Source: Prorocentrum cordatum
Taxonomy: Eukaryota; Sar; Dinophyceae; Prorocentrales; Prorocentraceae
Assembly: GCA_963575745.1 (NCBI GenBank)
Contig: CAUYUJ010021704.1
Coordinates: 1-64,000 of the forward strand
Direction of reading: 5' to 3'
Length of the DNA: 64,000 nucleotides
A program made the translations under genes and the position numbers. The notes under the pieces were generated by a model that saw only the letters and a list, made by a program, of their open reading frames with translations, was not told where the DNA came from and searched no databases. Positions 34,900 through 45,555 of the stretch are shown here, in pieces; position 1 is the stretch's first letter; the number at the start of each line of letters is the position of its first letter.

Positions 34900-35236
34900 A
34901 TATAAATAAAATGTATCAGCCTCCATGCAGATCGGATACCCTCAGTCCGCGGCAGAACTCGCCAGCTTCACAGGATCAGGGTCCTGCTGCCAGCGCGGCA
35001 GTCAAAGCACCCTAATCATAACGCCGCCAAAATGTGCTCCTGGTAGTCCGCGGAATCAGAGCGGAAAGACTGAAGTGACCGCTAGGTCGCGGCTTCGTGG
35101 CGACAAGGCTCGTGTCTACATGGCGTGAGCAAGAGCGGTCATTGGATTTATAGTCGTCGCCCTGCGCGCCGTGGCGAGTGCGGAAGGTTCCCTTATCGTC
35201 ACCACAGTGGAAAAGAAAACCATTCCCGCCTCAAGA

Positions 35237-35611
35237 CTCAAGACGGCTGCTGGTCTTCTCCAGCCTACCGTGGTTGCAGATCTGCTGTCCTAGTTTAGCG
35301 CGCCGCTCGATGAGCCTTCCGCCAGGCCACCACAGCTGCTCGAGGTCGAGGTATCACCAGCGGAAGCGGTCAAGCGCAGTCAGTCCAAGGCCCTGGACCG
35401 CGCGCTGCAGGAGCAGATGCGCGCAGACGCCTCGTGGGACAAGTACTTGGCTGATGCTGCGGCCCAGGTTGACAAGTGAGCTCGCACGAGACAGGAGGCC
35501 CAGCGGGCCGTCGAGGGTGCTACCCTTCGCCTGGCGAAGCGTGTCCTGCCCGAGGCCTTGCCCAGGGTCTCGGTCCCGAGGGTACCCCCAATCCTTTGGG
35601 AGGGGCCCTAA
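35237..35611 (+). pseudogene. Decayed coiled-coil ORF with two in-frame stops
   Basis: A single plus-strand frame reads LKTAAGLLQPTVVADLLS, TAG (35291), FSAPLDEPSARPPQLLEVEV, then SKALDRALQEQMRADASW, TGA (35477), ARTRQEAQRAVEGATLRLAK, and ends at TAA (35609). The charged helical character continues across both stops, so this is a decayed gene. It resembles in style the minus-strand remnant at 39417-40380, and both may be fragments of retroelement-associated ORFs. That link is an inference. Confidence 0.5.
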
Positions 35612-36599
35612 GTGAGGAGGGGCAAGAACACTAGGGATTAAAGGGGGTCTTTCTTGCAGATGCGCCAATCGAAACTAGAGGTTGTATCATGTTTGATGAC
35701 TGGCGGATCCTGAGCCGCCGGTCCTGGACGTCTGCGCAGCCATCGATGCGCGCGCCCAGACGGCCGGGCGCAGGATCCTCCGCCGCGCCCCGCGCCCAGC
35801 GGGACGGAGGGGGCACTGGAGCCCAAGCGGGCACGGAGGAGGGCGAGAGGAGAGAGAACGAGCGAACTGTCACCATCGAGCCCGCGCGCCTCCCTCGGGG
35901 GATGGGCGGGATGGGCCGCAGCCCTCAGAAATTGGACAGACGGCGACCCCTTCCCAGGCACCGCCCAGTGAAACGTTGCGTCCGAAGCTGCGCGCGAGCT
36001 CCCACCACGCCGCCAGTCAGCGCCACCGTGGTGGGCACTCCGCGGACGGCAACTCTGTCCGATGCCTCTCTTCCGCGCAACCTCCCGCCGACGCGGTGCT
36101 GTCCTGCCACCTCCCTGCCACCTTGCCTCCCTGCGCGCTGCCGAGGCACCAGCTACCGGCTACCCGTTTCGGTTAGACGACGAACTGGCTGCATTAACAT
36201 AAACTGTCAAAGATCAACGCAGCACATCCACTCGGACATTCGAAAGACATGTATGTTGTTGTGTTTTTTTCTCTTGACCGATCGGTGATCGAACTGTCGG
36301 AGGAGTCCATTTGCACAACCGACATGCGTGCGGAAAATATGGGTACGATGTCCAACAGCAAGTGCTGTTCAAACCCGACAGCGGCCGATCTTGGGCAAGC
36401 GACCCTTGTGTCTCAACTGACAACATCTGCGGGGACGCCCACAAAGAACCCTGCTCAAAGTCGGCAGGAACTGCTGCCGGCCTTCGTCACCAGCTTCGTC
36501 CGAATCGTAGCGAATCGATCGTAACTACCGAAATCAATCCGCCGGAAGCCGGGGCTTCCCCTTCTGACCAAGGCCGGCCCCCTGCCCATGAGCCAGATA
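35612..36599. other. Spacer, nothing recognised
   Basis: Unique mixed sequence with short open frames of no clear coding character. Confidence 0.4.
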
Positions 36600-36665
36600 G
36601 GAGACCACATGCGAACCCCTCTCAGAAATCACGTGGTGGTGGGGTAGGGTTCGCATGTGGCCTCC
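36600..36665. repeat. 19-bp inverted repeat (hairpin)
   Basis: The left arm 36600-36618 (GGAGACCACATGCGAACCC) and right arm 36647-36665 pair over 19 bp with one G-T type mismatch, leaving a loop of 28 nt. CGGCC words lie outside both arms. Confidence 0.85.
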
Positions 36666-37141
36666 TGGGTGTTCGCCCGGCCGACCCAAGCCAGCCCCCT
36701 GGCCACGAGTCGGAGCAGGGCGGGTTGAGGCAACGGCAGCTCCAATTCGGCCCCCGGACCCCTCCCGGGGGCCAAGTGCGCCCAGCCGTGGCCACGAGGG
36801 CACCCCCTCCCCGAGGACAGCTCCCGCTGTCTTCGCCCGCCCTGCTCTGCACGAGGGGGGCCGACCGGCAGAGGGGGGCCGGGCGCCTCGACAGACGCGG
36901 CGGCCAGGGGCCACAAGGCCGCTCCGCACGGCGGGGGCGCCGGCTCACTGGCACCCACTGGCGCGGCCTGCGGAGCAGAGGGGCTCTATCTGAAATGCCT
37001 CCCCAACGCCCTCCCTCTGTTGCTTCCCTTCCTGCACTCCTCGCTACCATCCCTCCCTCCCCCCGCTCCACCCCCTCCCTCCTGTCCCGTCCTCCCTCCT
37101 TCCTCCCCCATCCCTCCGTCATTCCCCCCTCCCTCCTCCAG

Positions 37142-37405
37142 GTCGGGTCGAATCGGCGCTTCGGCAGTCACACGATCGCTCGACACGAGCTCGAGCAAAG
37201 GGGCAATTCTCTGGACGACCACCAACTGCTGGCAATCTTGCAGTTCGTGTTGCCCACGGAACACTCGAGGGACCCATTGGCCACCAGACACTGGCAGGCC
37301 CCCGAGGAGAATGAGGCGAAGGAGGATCGAATGAGAACAATCGCCAGTCTGCCTTTTGGAAACCCGTTCTTCGGGCCATGGAAGCCATTAGAGATCAGTA
37401 TGTGA
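37142..37405 (+). CDS. Possible exon, unrecognised
   Basis: After a long CT-rich tract (37020-37138) and a CCTCCTCCAG acceptor-like site, a plus-strand frame reads FGSHTIARHELEQRGNSL, DDHQLLAILQFVLPTEHSR and WQAPEENEAKEDRMRTI to TGA at 37403. No upstream exon could be identified and the opposite strand is also open. A weak call. Confidence 0.3.
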   Translation, partial: VGSNRRFGSHTIARHELEQRGNSLDDHQLLAILQFVLPTEHSRDPLATRHWQAPEENEAKEDRMRTIASLPFGNPFFGPWKPLEISM

Positions 37406-39416
37406 TGAACACCTTGCCAAAACATGGGCCCTGGGAAAAATTCGAGGGCGATTATGGATTCTGAAAGAAATGAAATGAGAACAAACGCGAACCGTGTCCG
37501 TATTCATTACCGACCCCGGGCCGCCTTCTCAGCCTTGCTGAAAACTTGGAGCCAGAGGTTCCTTGAGATACGGCCGCAATATCATCCCTGGTCTTCGTAA
37601 ATTGGGAGTCGGGTGGCGAACGCTTGTCGGCAAAACCCCCAGGGACAAGACGAACTGAGCCTCCCTCAAGACTTGCAATACCAAAAGGCCAACAATTCGT
37701 GATATACCATTCCGTGAGACCGGCGATCCCGTCCCCCCGCGAGAAGCGAGAGACATGCGTCGACACCGAGGAACCCTGAGTGTCTGGTCGGTCGCTCGAA
37801 TCAGAGAGAAGCACTCGGTGGCCAGCCGATTGGTTGTACCAGCCTCGCCGCACGAGCCACGGCACCGATGACACTGTTCTACTGTAAGATTCGGCACAGT
37901 GTCTTAGAACGAAAAGAGCGACAAACTTCGGAGCAGGAAGGGGGGGGCAGCAGCAGGAGCAGCAGGGAGCACAGGTCCTATTCGTCTGACGCGCCTCACG
38001 TGCCCCCCGGGCAGCCCGGCAGCCTTCCCGAAATCAAACGAACCGCAACATCCGCCACAAGAGCCCTGGCCCTTGTGACCGGCAGGAGCGCGGAACGAAA
38101 ACGGGAAATATCGGGAAGAGGACCTCTGATCCTACGCAGCTGCGCTGCTGGAGCGCTCCTGCGGGTAACTGTCAACAAAAAAACAGTGCGAAGCCGACCT
38201 GGGCATGGCGACAGACAGAATTGAACACACGGCGCGTGAATAAAGAACTGCTCATCATCAACACCACCATCGTGGTGAAAACCACTGGAGGGAACTGTGC
38301 TCACGACGGCGGAAACCAAAGGCAGGAGAGCCCAGAGCGCCTCGAGAAAGACCCCTGGGGACACCCACTCTCTTTCTTCCACCAATCGGCGGGGATGGCG
38401 ACAGGGTGCTCCTCAGGCTACCATCAGGTCGGGCATGTCCCCTCTGCAGGCGGGCTTGGGGAGAAAAACTAAAAACACTGAAAAAAATGCCCAAACATTG
38501 CCAACCATAGTACAAACACCGTCCCTCGAATATTGTTGGACTATTTGTGAATATTCTTCCTGGAGAGGGACACGCCCGACTTCAGGTTACCGTGGGGGCC
38601 AAACGAAGCAGTTTCCGCCGCGACCTTCGCGACAACACGCCCCACTGTGGAGCAAGCCCGTTCGACGGTAGCTCCGCTACCAGATGTCTACGTGGAACAC
38701 TTCTTCACAACAAGAGGTTGGCGGCAGCCCTTCGCGGAGGGGCAGAATTGGCGCAGCCGCCCCTCGAACCTCTCGCCGGTGCAGCTTGACCCGGAAAGGG
38801 CGGTGGGAGGGGAACGCGGGAGGAAATGGCAGTGCAGATCATCAGCGCAAATAAGCGATATGAACGGGCACCCGCCAACCGCTCGAGATAATTCCAGGAC
38901 TTGCCGCCGGGTATGGCAGCCATCGGTCGGGAGAGGTGGGTCGACAAATGAAGTGGGAAGGCGCTGGAGGAATATTGGGTGGCCGCCCAACCCTTCAAAA
39001 TGGAGGAACAAGGGAAGCATGCTCGTTGATTGAACTAGGAAGGCGCCTGAGTACATTGAGAGGCTCTGGGAATGGAAAGACATACCCACTGTCACCGGCC
39101 GATGGGTAATGTTGCTGAAAAGACTTGGGAGGCGTCGTTGGCGCTGACGTCGGATGTCTGAAAATCACCACGAAGAACTGCCGCATCCTGAACCTGGGCG
39201 CGCCTCGTTTCGGTACTACTGCTCTCGCCTGCCCAGGCCGACGAACCCGTGGAAATTGAAGTAGACAGTGTGGGGGACGACGACGTCGCTGCACTTGCTG
39301 TGCTGCACATTGCCTTCGCCGAAGCAGAGGGCTCCGTGGATGAGGAAGATGAAGAGGGGCAGGATCTGCCACCGCTCGCTCCAGTGGCGGCGCAATCTGC
39401 CGCACCCCATCGATGG
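37406..39416. other. Spacer, no gene supported
   Basis: Mixed unique sequence. A Ser-rich minus-strand frame at about 39100-39410 may be a continuation of the remnant at 39417-40380. No other coding signal was convincing. Confidence 0.4.
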
Positions 39417-40380
39417 TCATTTGGATGCCGCCGCCCCCGCGCCAGCCTTGCCAGCCGTCTTCGCCGCCGCTGCCGTGGCCTGGCGGGCCGTCACAGCAGC
39501 CGCCGCCGCAGTGGCTGGGGCCTCGCGGGTCCTGCCAGTCTCCGCGTCGAGCTTCTCCTTTGCCTCCAGGCCGGGAACCTCGGGAGCTGGCTCGCCTCAC
39601 TACCCCCCGCTGCCGCTCCCAGGTATGGGCTCGCTGCCGGCAGCTGGAAGGGCCGCGCCGCCCTCGAAGAGCGTGCCGACGGTCCCCTTGCGTGTCTTGG
39701 CCAGGCGCTCGCGGGCCGACCGCTGGAGGGTCTCGATCCTGATTTTCCAGGCCGTGGCCTTCTCGCCCCTTTCGCCGATGAGCGTCTTGGCCTGCCTGAA
39801 GTCCTGCTCCAGCCGCAGCAGCTCGTCCGTCTCGCTCTGCTCGCACTCGTACTCGCTCTTGCGCAGGGCCTCGAAAAATCTGGTGTCCCACAAGGCGTCG
39901 AACGCGTTGCCCGACTCTGGAAATGGAGCATCCCCGTTGGCAGCCGTTCCTGCCGAGACCGCAGTGGTTAAGCCAACTTCCATAGCTAGCGCACGCACGG
40001 CTATCCGTTTGGCAATCTCTGCCTCGGCGAGCAGCTGGACAATCTCTGCCTCTCGAGCTTGCGTTTTATGTAGCTGATCTGTGGCACGCTGCACTGCCGC
40101 CGTAGCCTGGTCGTGCCGTTGGTTGGCATCTTTCGAGGCCACTCTCGGCGCGCCTGTGGACTTCCCAGCCCAGAGAATGGCTGGGTCAGGGCGTCTTGCC
40201 GCTTTCTGTCACTGCGTCTCGGCCTGCAACGTTGCCTTGAGGTGCGGGTCGGTCGTGACCTCGAGCGCCTTCAGCAGGATGGCGCTCGAAAACGAAACTT
40301 ATGCGCCAGTGAGCATCAAGCTCAACGCCAGGTCGGTCTCCTTCTTGTAAGCCTTGCTCCCTCCGGTCTCTTGCCCTTGA
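39417..40380 (-). pseudogene. Decayed coiled-coil ORF with four in-frame stops
   Basis: One minus-strand frame holds coding character from about 40380 to a TGA at 39417: SKAYKKETDLALSLMLTGA, TAA (40301), VSFSSAILLKALEVTTDPHL, TGA (40211), then 180 clean codons (DANQRHDQATAAVQRATDQL, AREAEIVQLLAEAEIAKRIA, KSEYECEQSETDELLRLEQD), TAG and TGA (39602-39597), then Ala/Lys-rich EAKEKLDAETGRTREAPAT. It is largely alpha-helical and predicted coiled coil. It looks like the N-terminal ORF of an old retroelement or an expanded dinoflagellate family, but no reverse transcriptase was found beside it. Confidence 0.5.
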
Positions 40381-40389
40381 GCAGGGTGA

Positions 40390-41815
40390 GCTAGATGCGG
40401 ACTTGCTCCAACAATCTCTCTGCACCAGGAATGGATTCCATTCGCACAGTCCACGAGCCGAACAACTTGTATACAATTCTGGAGCCCCGCGGCCTGCACC
40501 ATTCTTGCCCGTGACCGGAACCAAGCTGCCGTGGTGCTGCCGCAGCGGCAGGGCCACCTGCAACGAGCGGAGGCGGACACGAGCAGTGGCCCGTTCCCGC
40601 CTGGCCCGCCGACGCCACGCGGGCGAGCGCGATCGCGGCCGCGCGCCAGTCCCGTGGTCGCAAAAGATGGGCTGGGGGCCGAGGTGCGCGCGGGCGGCCG
40701 AATGGGGCCTCCCCGCTGCTCAGCCACCTGCATGCGGATCTTGAAAGAGGACGAGGAGGAGGAGCAGGGATGGTGAGGATGGGAGGTTTGGGTGAGCAGT
40801 GACCAGGGTGAACACAGGATACAACATCGATGCTGCCAGACACCCTTCCGTCCCAAGTCCCTACAACGATTCTCTCTTTGCAACCCACAGGAAACACTCC
40901 TTTGAAAAACGCGCGCCCCATACGCTTGCAGTTCAAGCGAGAGCCTTGTTGTGAAAAGGGATCGCTCTTATTCACCAGTTTGTGCTTGCACTCAGGGGTC
41001 TCAGTTCTTTCGAGAGGGATCGGAATACTTACGGTATTCCAGCAGAGGTGCTCAAAGCCAGCGAAGGCCCGCCCATTGGCAAGTCTCCAAAATGCCATTC
41101 AGAATCGAATTGGCGAAAAGGATCGGAGCCCATGACAATCGCAAGGTGGGTGACGTGTGCCCACCCCCAAACCAGAATATCCTGATGATGATTACTATGA
41201 GTATCGTGGCTTGCTATTGGCAGACCGCCTGGCACAGTCTTACGTTGGCTAGATCCCAGAATCCATGATCCTTCTCCTCGTAAGTTTCGCTGCCATTGTC
41301 GCCGCCGTCGCTTGTGTCACGTCGCATGGGAGAACTCAGCAGCCTGCTGCGCCGCAAGAGTCTTATGGCACCGTCTTGTTTGACAGACCCTGGCACTCGC
41401 TTAGCCGCGCAAAAATCGTGTCTCCTATCCTTTCTCTCGCTTTGTTCTCGCTTTGACTTCTCTCACTGGTGGCTGGAATGACTTGGCATGGATGAAAGAG
41501 AAAGCGAAGGTTGAATCATGTCCTCAGGGGGCTATGAGCTGTGACACCGCGCCACCGATTCGACCTTGAGGATCCTGGCACTCTGGGGCCCCCAAAGCTC
41601 TTGACCCCATGTGTGCTTCGCGCCGTAAACTGCCTTCCGTGAGCCACCACTTCGGAAACCGGCCCTAGGAGGGTGTTCCAGACCGAAAACCCGCGCTGGC
41701 GTCGCCACATTTCCATGACGCAGCAGGGTCAGCAGTCGCTGTGGTGAACAGCAATGCTGGATGGCGGGGGCCGTGCTCGGCATCCCTGGCGCCCCTCGCT
41801 ACCTTTAGTCTCCCC
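40390..41815. other. Spacer, nothing recognised
   Basis: Mixed unique sequence. Short frames on both strands lack coding character. Confidence 0.4.
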
Positions 41816-41819
41816 CGCT

Positions 41820-41907
41820 GCCACCACCACCGCCGCCGCTGCCGTCTCCGTCGCAGTGGCCGTCGCCGCCGCCGTCGCCGACTCCGTTGCAGCCGCCGTT
41901 GCCAGCG

Positions 41908-41940
<33 letters not shown>

Positions 41941-42115
41941 ACGTCGTCGCCGTTATCATCGTCGCCCTCGTCAGCGTGGTCGTCAGCGTTGCTGTTGCCT
42001 GTGTCATCATTGCCATCGTCGTCACCGTTGATGTTGTCGCCGTTGTCATCGTGACCGTCGTCGTCGCCGTCGCCATCGTCATTATCGCCGTCGGCATTGT
42101 CAGCGTCATTGGCAA
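41820..42115. repeat. GTC/GCC triplet repeat
   Basis: Imperfect GCCGTC and GTCGTC triplets with later GTTGCC and ATCGTC variants. Val/Ala-rich and Thr/Asp-rich frames across it are artefacts. Confidence 0.88.
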
Positions 42116-42544
42116 TCATCCCGACGCGCCACGCGCCTCGCGCCAACCGTGCAGGGCCAGCAGGCGCCTCTCCACCGCGGCCACGCGCGACCGCAAGGAC
42201 GGCTTGGTCCTGTCGGCTCCCGTTGCGCGTAACAAGATGCGCGGCGTGCTGGGGAATCGTCCCGACGTCGCTCTGGTGTCTGGAGGCCTGCTGCAAGCCT
42301 CTCCGAAGCACTGACAAGGCAATGTTGGGGCGATCGTGGGCCTTCCGAAGAAAGTGGTTGCCGGCCGCTCTGGACTCCAAGACGTGAATATGGGCCTGCG
42401 GTGGGAGGCATCGCACCGAACAGGTTGACGAACCTAAGGCAAAGCTAAAGGTTACACAGTGTGAACCCCGAATAGCTGAAAAAATATGCGGTGCATGCTT
42501 GGTGCAATCAATTTGATAAATGTAAGTAGTGCAATCAATGTGGT

Positions 42545-43140
42545 GCAATCTAGGCGGCGCAAAGCAATTCAAAGCAACACAATGCACAGCAACGCAATCC
42601 AATACCAAGAGGTTCAAAGCAATGCAAAGCAATGCAAGCAAAAACAACGCAACGCAATGCAACACAATGCAAAGCCATGCAAAGCAATACGAAACGCAGC
42701 GAAGCAATGCAAAACACTGAAAAACAATGCAAATCAAAACCATACAAAGTCATGCAGAGCAATGCGACGCAATGCAATGCACAGCAAGACGTTGCAAAGC
42801 AAAGCAAGGCAAAGCAATGTAAAGGAGCACAAGGCAAAGCAATGCAAACCAATGTAAAGCAAGGCAAACAATGCACAGCAATGCAAAGAAGAGCGATGCA
42901 AATGACAGCACCGAAATGCACAGCAATACAAACCGCTGCAAATCAAACCAAAGCAACGCAAAACCAGGCGCAGCAAGGAAATGCAAAGCAGTGGAAAGCA
43001 ATGAGAAACAATCAAAACTGCGCAAAACAGTGCAACGCAACCCAAAGCAAAACAATGCGAAGCAAAACCATGCAACGGACAAAAACGCTAAGCAGGCTGA
43101 TGCAGAGCAACGCCTTGCAAAGCAAGGCCAAGCAATGTTA
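42545..43140. repeat. Decamer satellite, consensus about AAAGCAATGC
   Basis: Roughly 600 bp built from GCAAA and GCAAT pentamers, giving a loose 10-bp period. It is A-rich on the plus strand with almost no T, a strong strand asymmetry. The Lys/Gln/Asn-rich and Cys/Leu-rich frames across it are repeat artefacts. Confidence 0.9.
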
Positions 43141-43144
43141 ACAA

Positions 43145-44085
43145 ACGCGGCGACGGGCGGCGACGAGCCAACCTGACAATCACTGGGGCCGAGCGGCGAT
43201 GGGCGGCGATGGGCGACGACGAGCTGGCCGGAGCAACACAGCGGCCCAGTTATCTTAGCACGCAAGCAAAAACCCCGTAGTGTGCAAACACTGTTTTTGA
43301 AAATCCCGCAAACCCTTTGGGCTGTAAGGTGGTCTAACGAATTACCTGTTCCTTTCAAGACCCTCTTCCCTTCAGGGAAGGCTCGCGGGGCCCCCTCAGG
43401 ACCACCCCCAGATAAGGCCAAACTGCTTCAAACACCTATCAAAAACCAAGTCGGTTTTACTTCTCGCCGTCCCGCTACCGATGCGTTTGGAGACCCAATA
43501 TAGCCCAAATATGACCCAAGACAGTCCGAAGAGGGGCCCAAGAGTCCACCCAGACAGCCCCAACAGCGCTCAAGAGCCAGAACGGCCAAAATGGCCTCCA
43601 AGACAACGTAGATGGCCCCAAGATGGCCTTCGACTGCCCAAAAGGCCCGCCAGAGTCATCCAAGACGGCCCAAGACCCCTCCAAGACGTCTTCAAGGAGG
43701 CCCGAAAACTCGGAAACCACCTGGTCCGCTAGCTCGCCCGACTCGGTGTTCCCCGAACGCTTTCGAAACCCACTCGGGGAACGCGTGGCCCGACAGCTCG
43801 GCCAAGCTCACAGCCAGCTGTCGGCCTTGCAGGTGCTTCCAGAAAGGCAGGGGGCGGCGGTGATTCGCCGTGGGCGTCTTCGATACGTGCATTTCTGTTG
43901 CTGACTGGTCCACCAAGGGGCCGAACATCATATATGACGATGGTCATGATGTCGGCGGTCATGACGTCGCTGATTTTGCTGATGATGTCGGTGGTCCTGA
44001 TGGCGACTGCGATGGTGGTGCTGACGACGACGAGTTTTTCCGCTCGCAACAGCAGCCGCGACGCATCGCTGGCCTCACAAGACGC
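43145..44085. other. Spacer with CCCAAGA-type degenerate repeats
   Basis: About 43500-43720 carries GGCCCAAGA, GGCCCCAAGA and CCAAGAC words every 10-20 bp. The rest is mixed, with GATG-rich sequence near 43940-44030. No gene is supported. Confidence 0.45.
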
Positions 44086-44240
44086 GCAAGAGGCAGCGGC
44101 GCGCCAGAGGCAGTGACTCGGCCACGCCAGAGGCCTAGGCAAGGCAACAGCTGCCGCGACGCCGCGTTGGCCTCAGAAGACGCGCCAGAGGCAGCGGCAC
44201 GCCAGAGGCAGTGACTCGGCCACGCCAGAAGCCTAGGCAA
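44085..44240. repeat. Tandem duplication just 3' of G1
   Basis: CAGAGGCAGTGACTCGGCCA, followed by CGCCAGA(G/A)GCCTAGGC, occurs twice about 95 bp apart (near 44107 and 44202). Copies of the 13-14-bp motif lie inside. Confidence 0.8.
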
Positions 44241-45252
44241 GGTGTTCCCAAGGGTTGCCCTGATCCTGGCCGCTTCCTGAGGGCGGTGAATTGTCGGGCG
44301 ACGCCCGAGGCAGTGCATTCTGGCCGCTTCCTGAGGCCGCTTCCTGAGGGCGGTGAGTTGGCGGGGCGCCCTCAGGCCGCTTCAGGCCGCTTCCTGAGGC
44401 CACTCCCTGTTGGGGCGCTGTCGCTATTGCGGGGCACATCAGAGGCAGTGCGACTTCGCCCGCGGCGGGGCGCTCCCGTGGTGGCGGGGCGCGCCCCTCC
44501 TGCGTCACCCAGTTCGCCCATGTGATGAGCATGCCTTTGTTGCCTGCGTGCGCGCGCCGAGCGAAATTATCGGAGCGTTTGTCGAGGAAGCCCTTCAGCC
44601 CCCCAGGCATTAAAAGCTTATTGAACGTGCCCCACGGGCGCTCGTCGCGCCAGCGCGCCTTCTTCTGGGAAATCCGCGGCGGATCGAACTCGCCGCCGTG
44701 CGTTTTGAGGATGTCTTCGACGAGTTCAACCAAGCGCGCGTCAGCGTCATGCGCGTCAGCCTCCGAGCCCGCGCCCTGGAGCCGCGCAGGGGTGCGCACT
44801 GGCAGCGCGCGCCCGCCAGAGGCAGGGTTGGCGGCGACGCCGGGGAGATTGGCCACGAGCACGTCGGGCGTTACCTTCCAGTGCACCGGTCGGAGCACAA
44901 CCTGGCCTGGGTTGTCGATGACGAGCGAACCGACGGCTCGGAGGCAAGCGAATTCCGACGCTTCGTTTTTCGTCTCGCTCTCCCCGATCGCAACGAGCCG
45001 ACGGCCATCTCCCGGCGCAAAGCTGTTCGGCAAAGTCAGGGTGCACCGCCAGCCCGCACCAGAGGCAGCGAATTCCTTGCAATTGGTGACGGCTCGGACC
45101 AAAGCGCCTCCGTGCTCTTTAGGGCGCGTCGAGGCATGGTTATTCAGCGCGGTGCGCCAGCTGATCTTCTTGTCGCTGGCGCGCTGCTCCAGCAGGTACG
45201 CTTCGACCGCCTCGACGCGCGCGGCCTCGAAGTTCGGCCATGGCGCCGCCAT
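44233..45252 (-). CDS. G1: dsRNA-binding-like protein of unknown role
   Basis: An intact ORF of 339 residues from ATG 45252 (MAAPWPNFEAARVEAVEAYL) to the stop at 44233. Residues 29-112 have the rhythm of a double-stranded RNA-binding domain: ISWRTALNNHASTRPKEHGG, a beta stretch WRCTLTLPNSF, GDGRRLVAIGESETKNEAS (like the G-x-G-x-S/T-K-K-x-A signature) and a closing helix. AASGA at 62-66 sits in the first beta region and looks inserted. LRPVHWKVTPDVLVANLPG (120-138) follows. After an Ala/Pro linker comes GTFNKLLMPGGLKGFLDK near 230-250. The last 80 residues are Pro/Ser/Gly-rich and partly made of motif copies. I believe similar proteins form an uncharacterised dinoflagellate family. It lies downstream of a satellite block, in the same orientation as cc and P2. 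Confidence 0.75.
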   Translation of the reverse strand: MAAPWPNFEAARVEAVEAYLLEQRASDKKISWRTALNNHASTRPKEHGGALVRAVTNCKEFAASGAGWRCTLTLPNSFAPGDGRRLVAIGESETKNEASEFACLRAVGSLVIDNPGQVVLRPVHWKVTPDVLVANLPGVAANPASGGRALPVRTPARLQGAGSEADAHDADARLVELVEDILKTHGGEFDPPRISQKKARWRDERPWGTFNKLLMPGGLKGFLDKRSDNFARRAHAGNKGMLITWANWVTQEGRAPPPRERPAAGEVALPLMCPAIATAPQQGVASGSGLKRPEGAPPTHRPQEAASGSGQNALPRASPDNSPPSGSGQDQGNPWEHLA

Positions 45253-45384
45253 GGAGACCGCGCGGCGCGCAACGCGCCAGAGGCCGCGGCTTCGCGCGCG
45301 GCGGAATAAGGCGCAGCCAGTGCGCTAGTGGCGGGGCGAGGAACGCTGAGCACCAGCGGGTTCGAGCCGAAATGCGACGCAGGG

Positions 45385-45462
45385 TCTCCTTTGATTTTGC
45401 TAGGGTCCTGTTTAGTTTTCCAAGGGTCTCGTTTAGTTTTGGTAGGGTCATGTTTAGTTGTT
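45385..45462. repeat. Detached patch of the 42-bp satellite
   Basis: About two units of the repeat that fills 47262-53905 (GGGTCCTGTTTAGTTTTCC and GGGTCTCGTTTAGTTTTGGT), in the same orientation. It lies left of the 102-bp array, so the 102-bp array sits between two blocks of the 42-bp repeat. Confidence 0.9.
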
Positions 45463-45555
45463 TTTTTCCCCACCCTCCTCGGTTGGGCATTCGTTTTGAA
45501 TAGAGCAGTGCGGTCTCCACTCCTTCCTCCCCCCTTCCCTCCCTGCCTCTTCCTG

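Noticed and set aside
42486-43176. Lys/Gln/Asn-rich proteins on the plus strand and Cys/Leu-rich ones on the minus strand
   Set aside because: They are translations of the decamer satellite.
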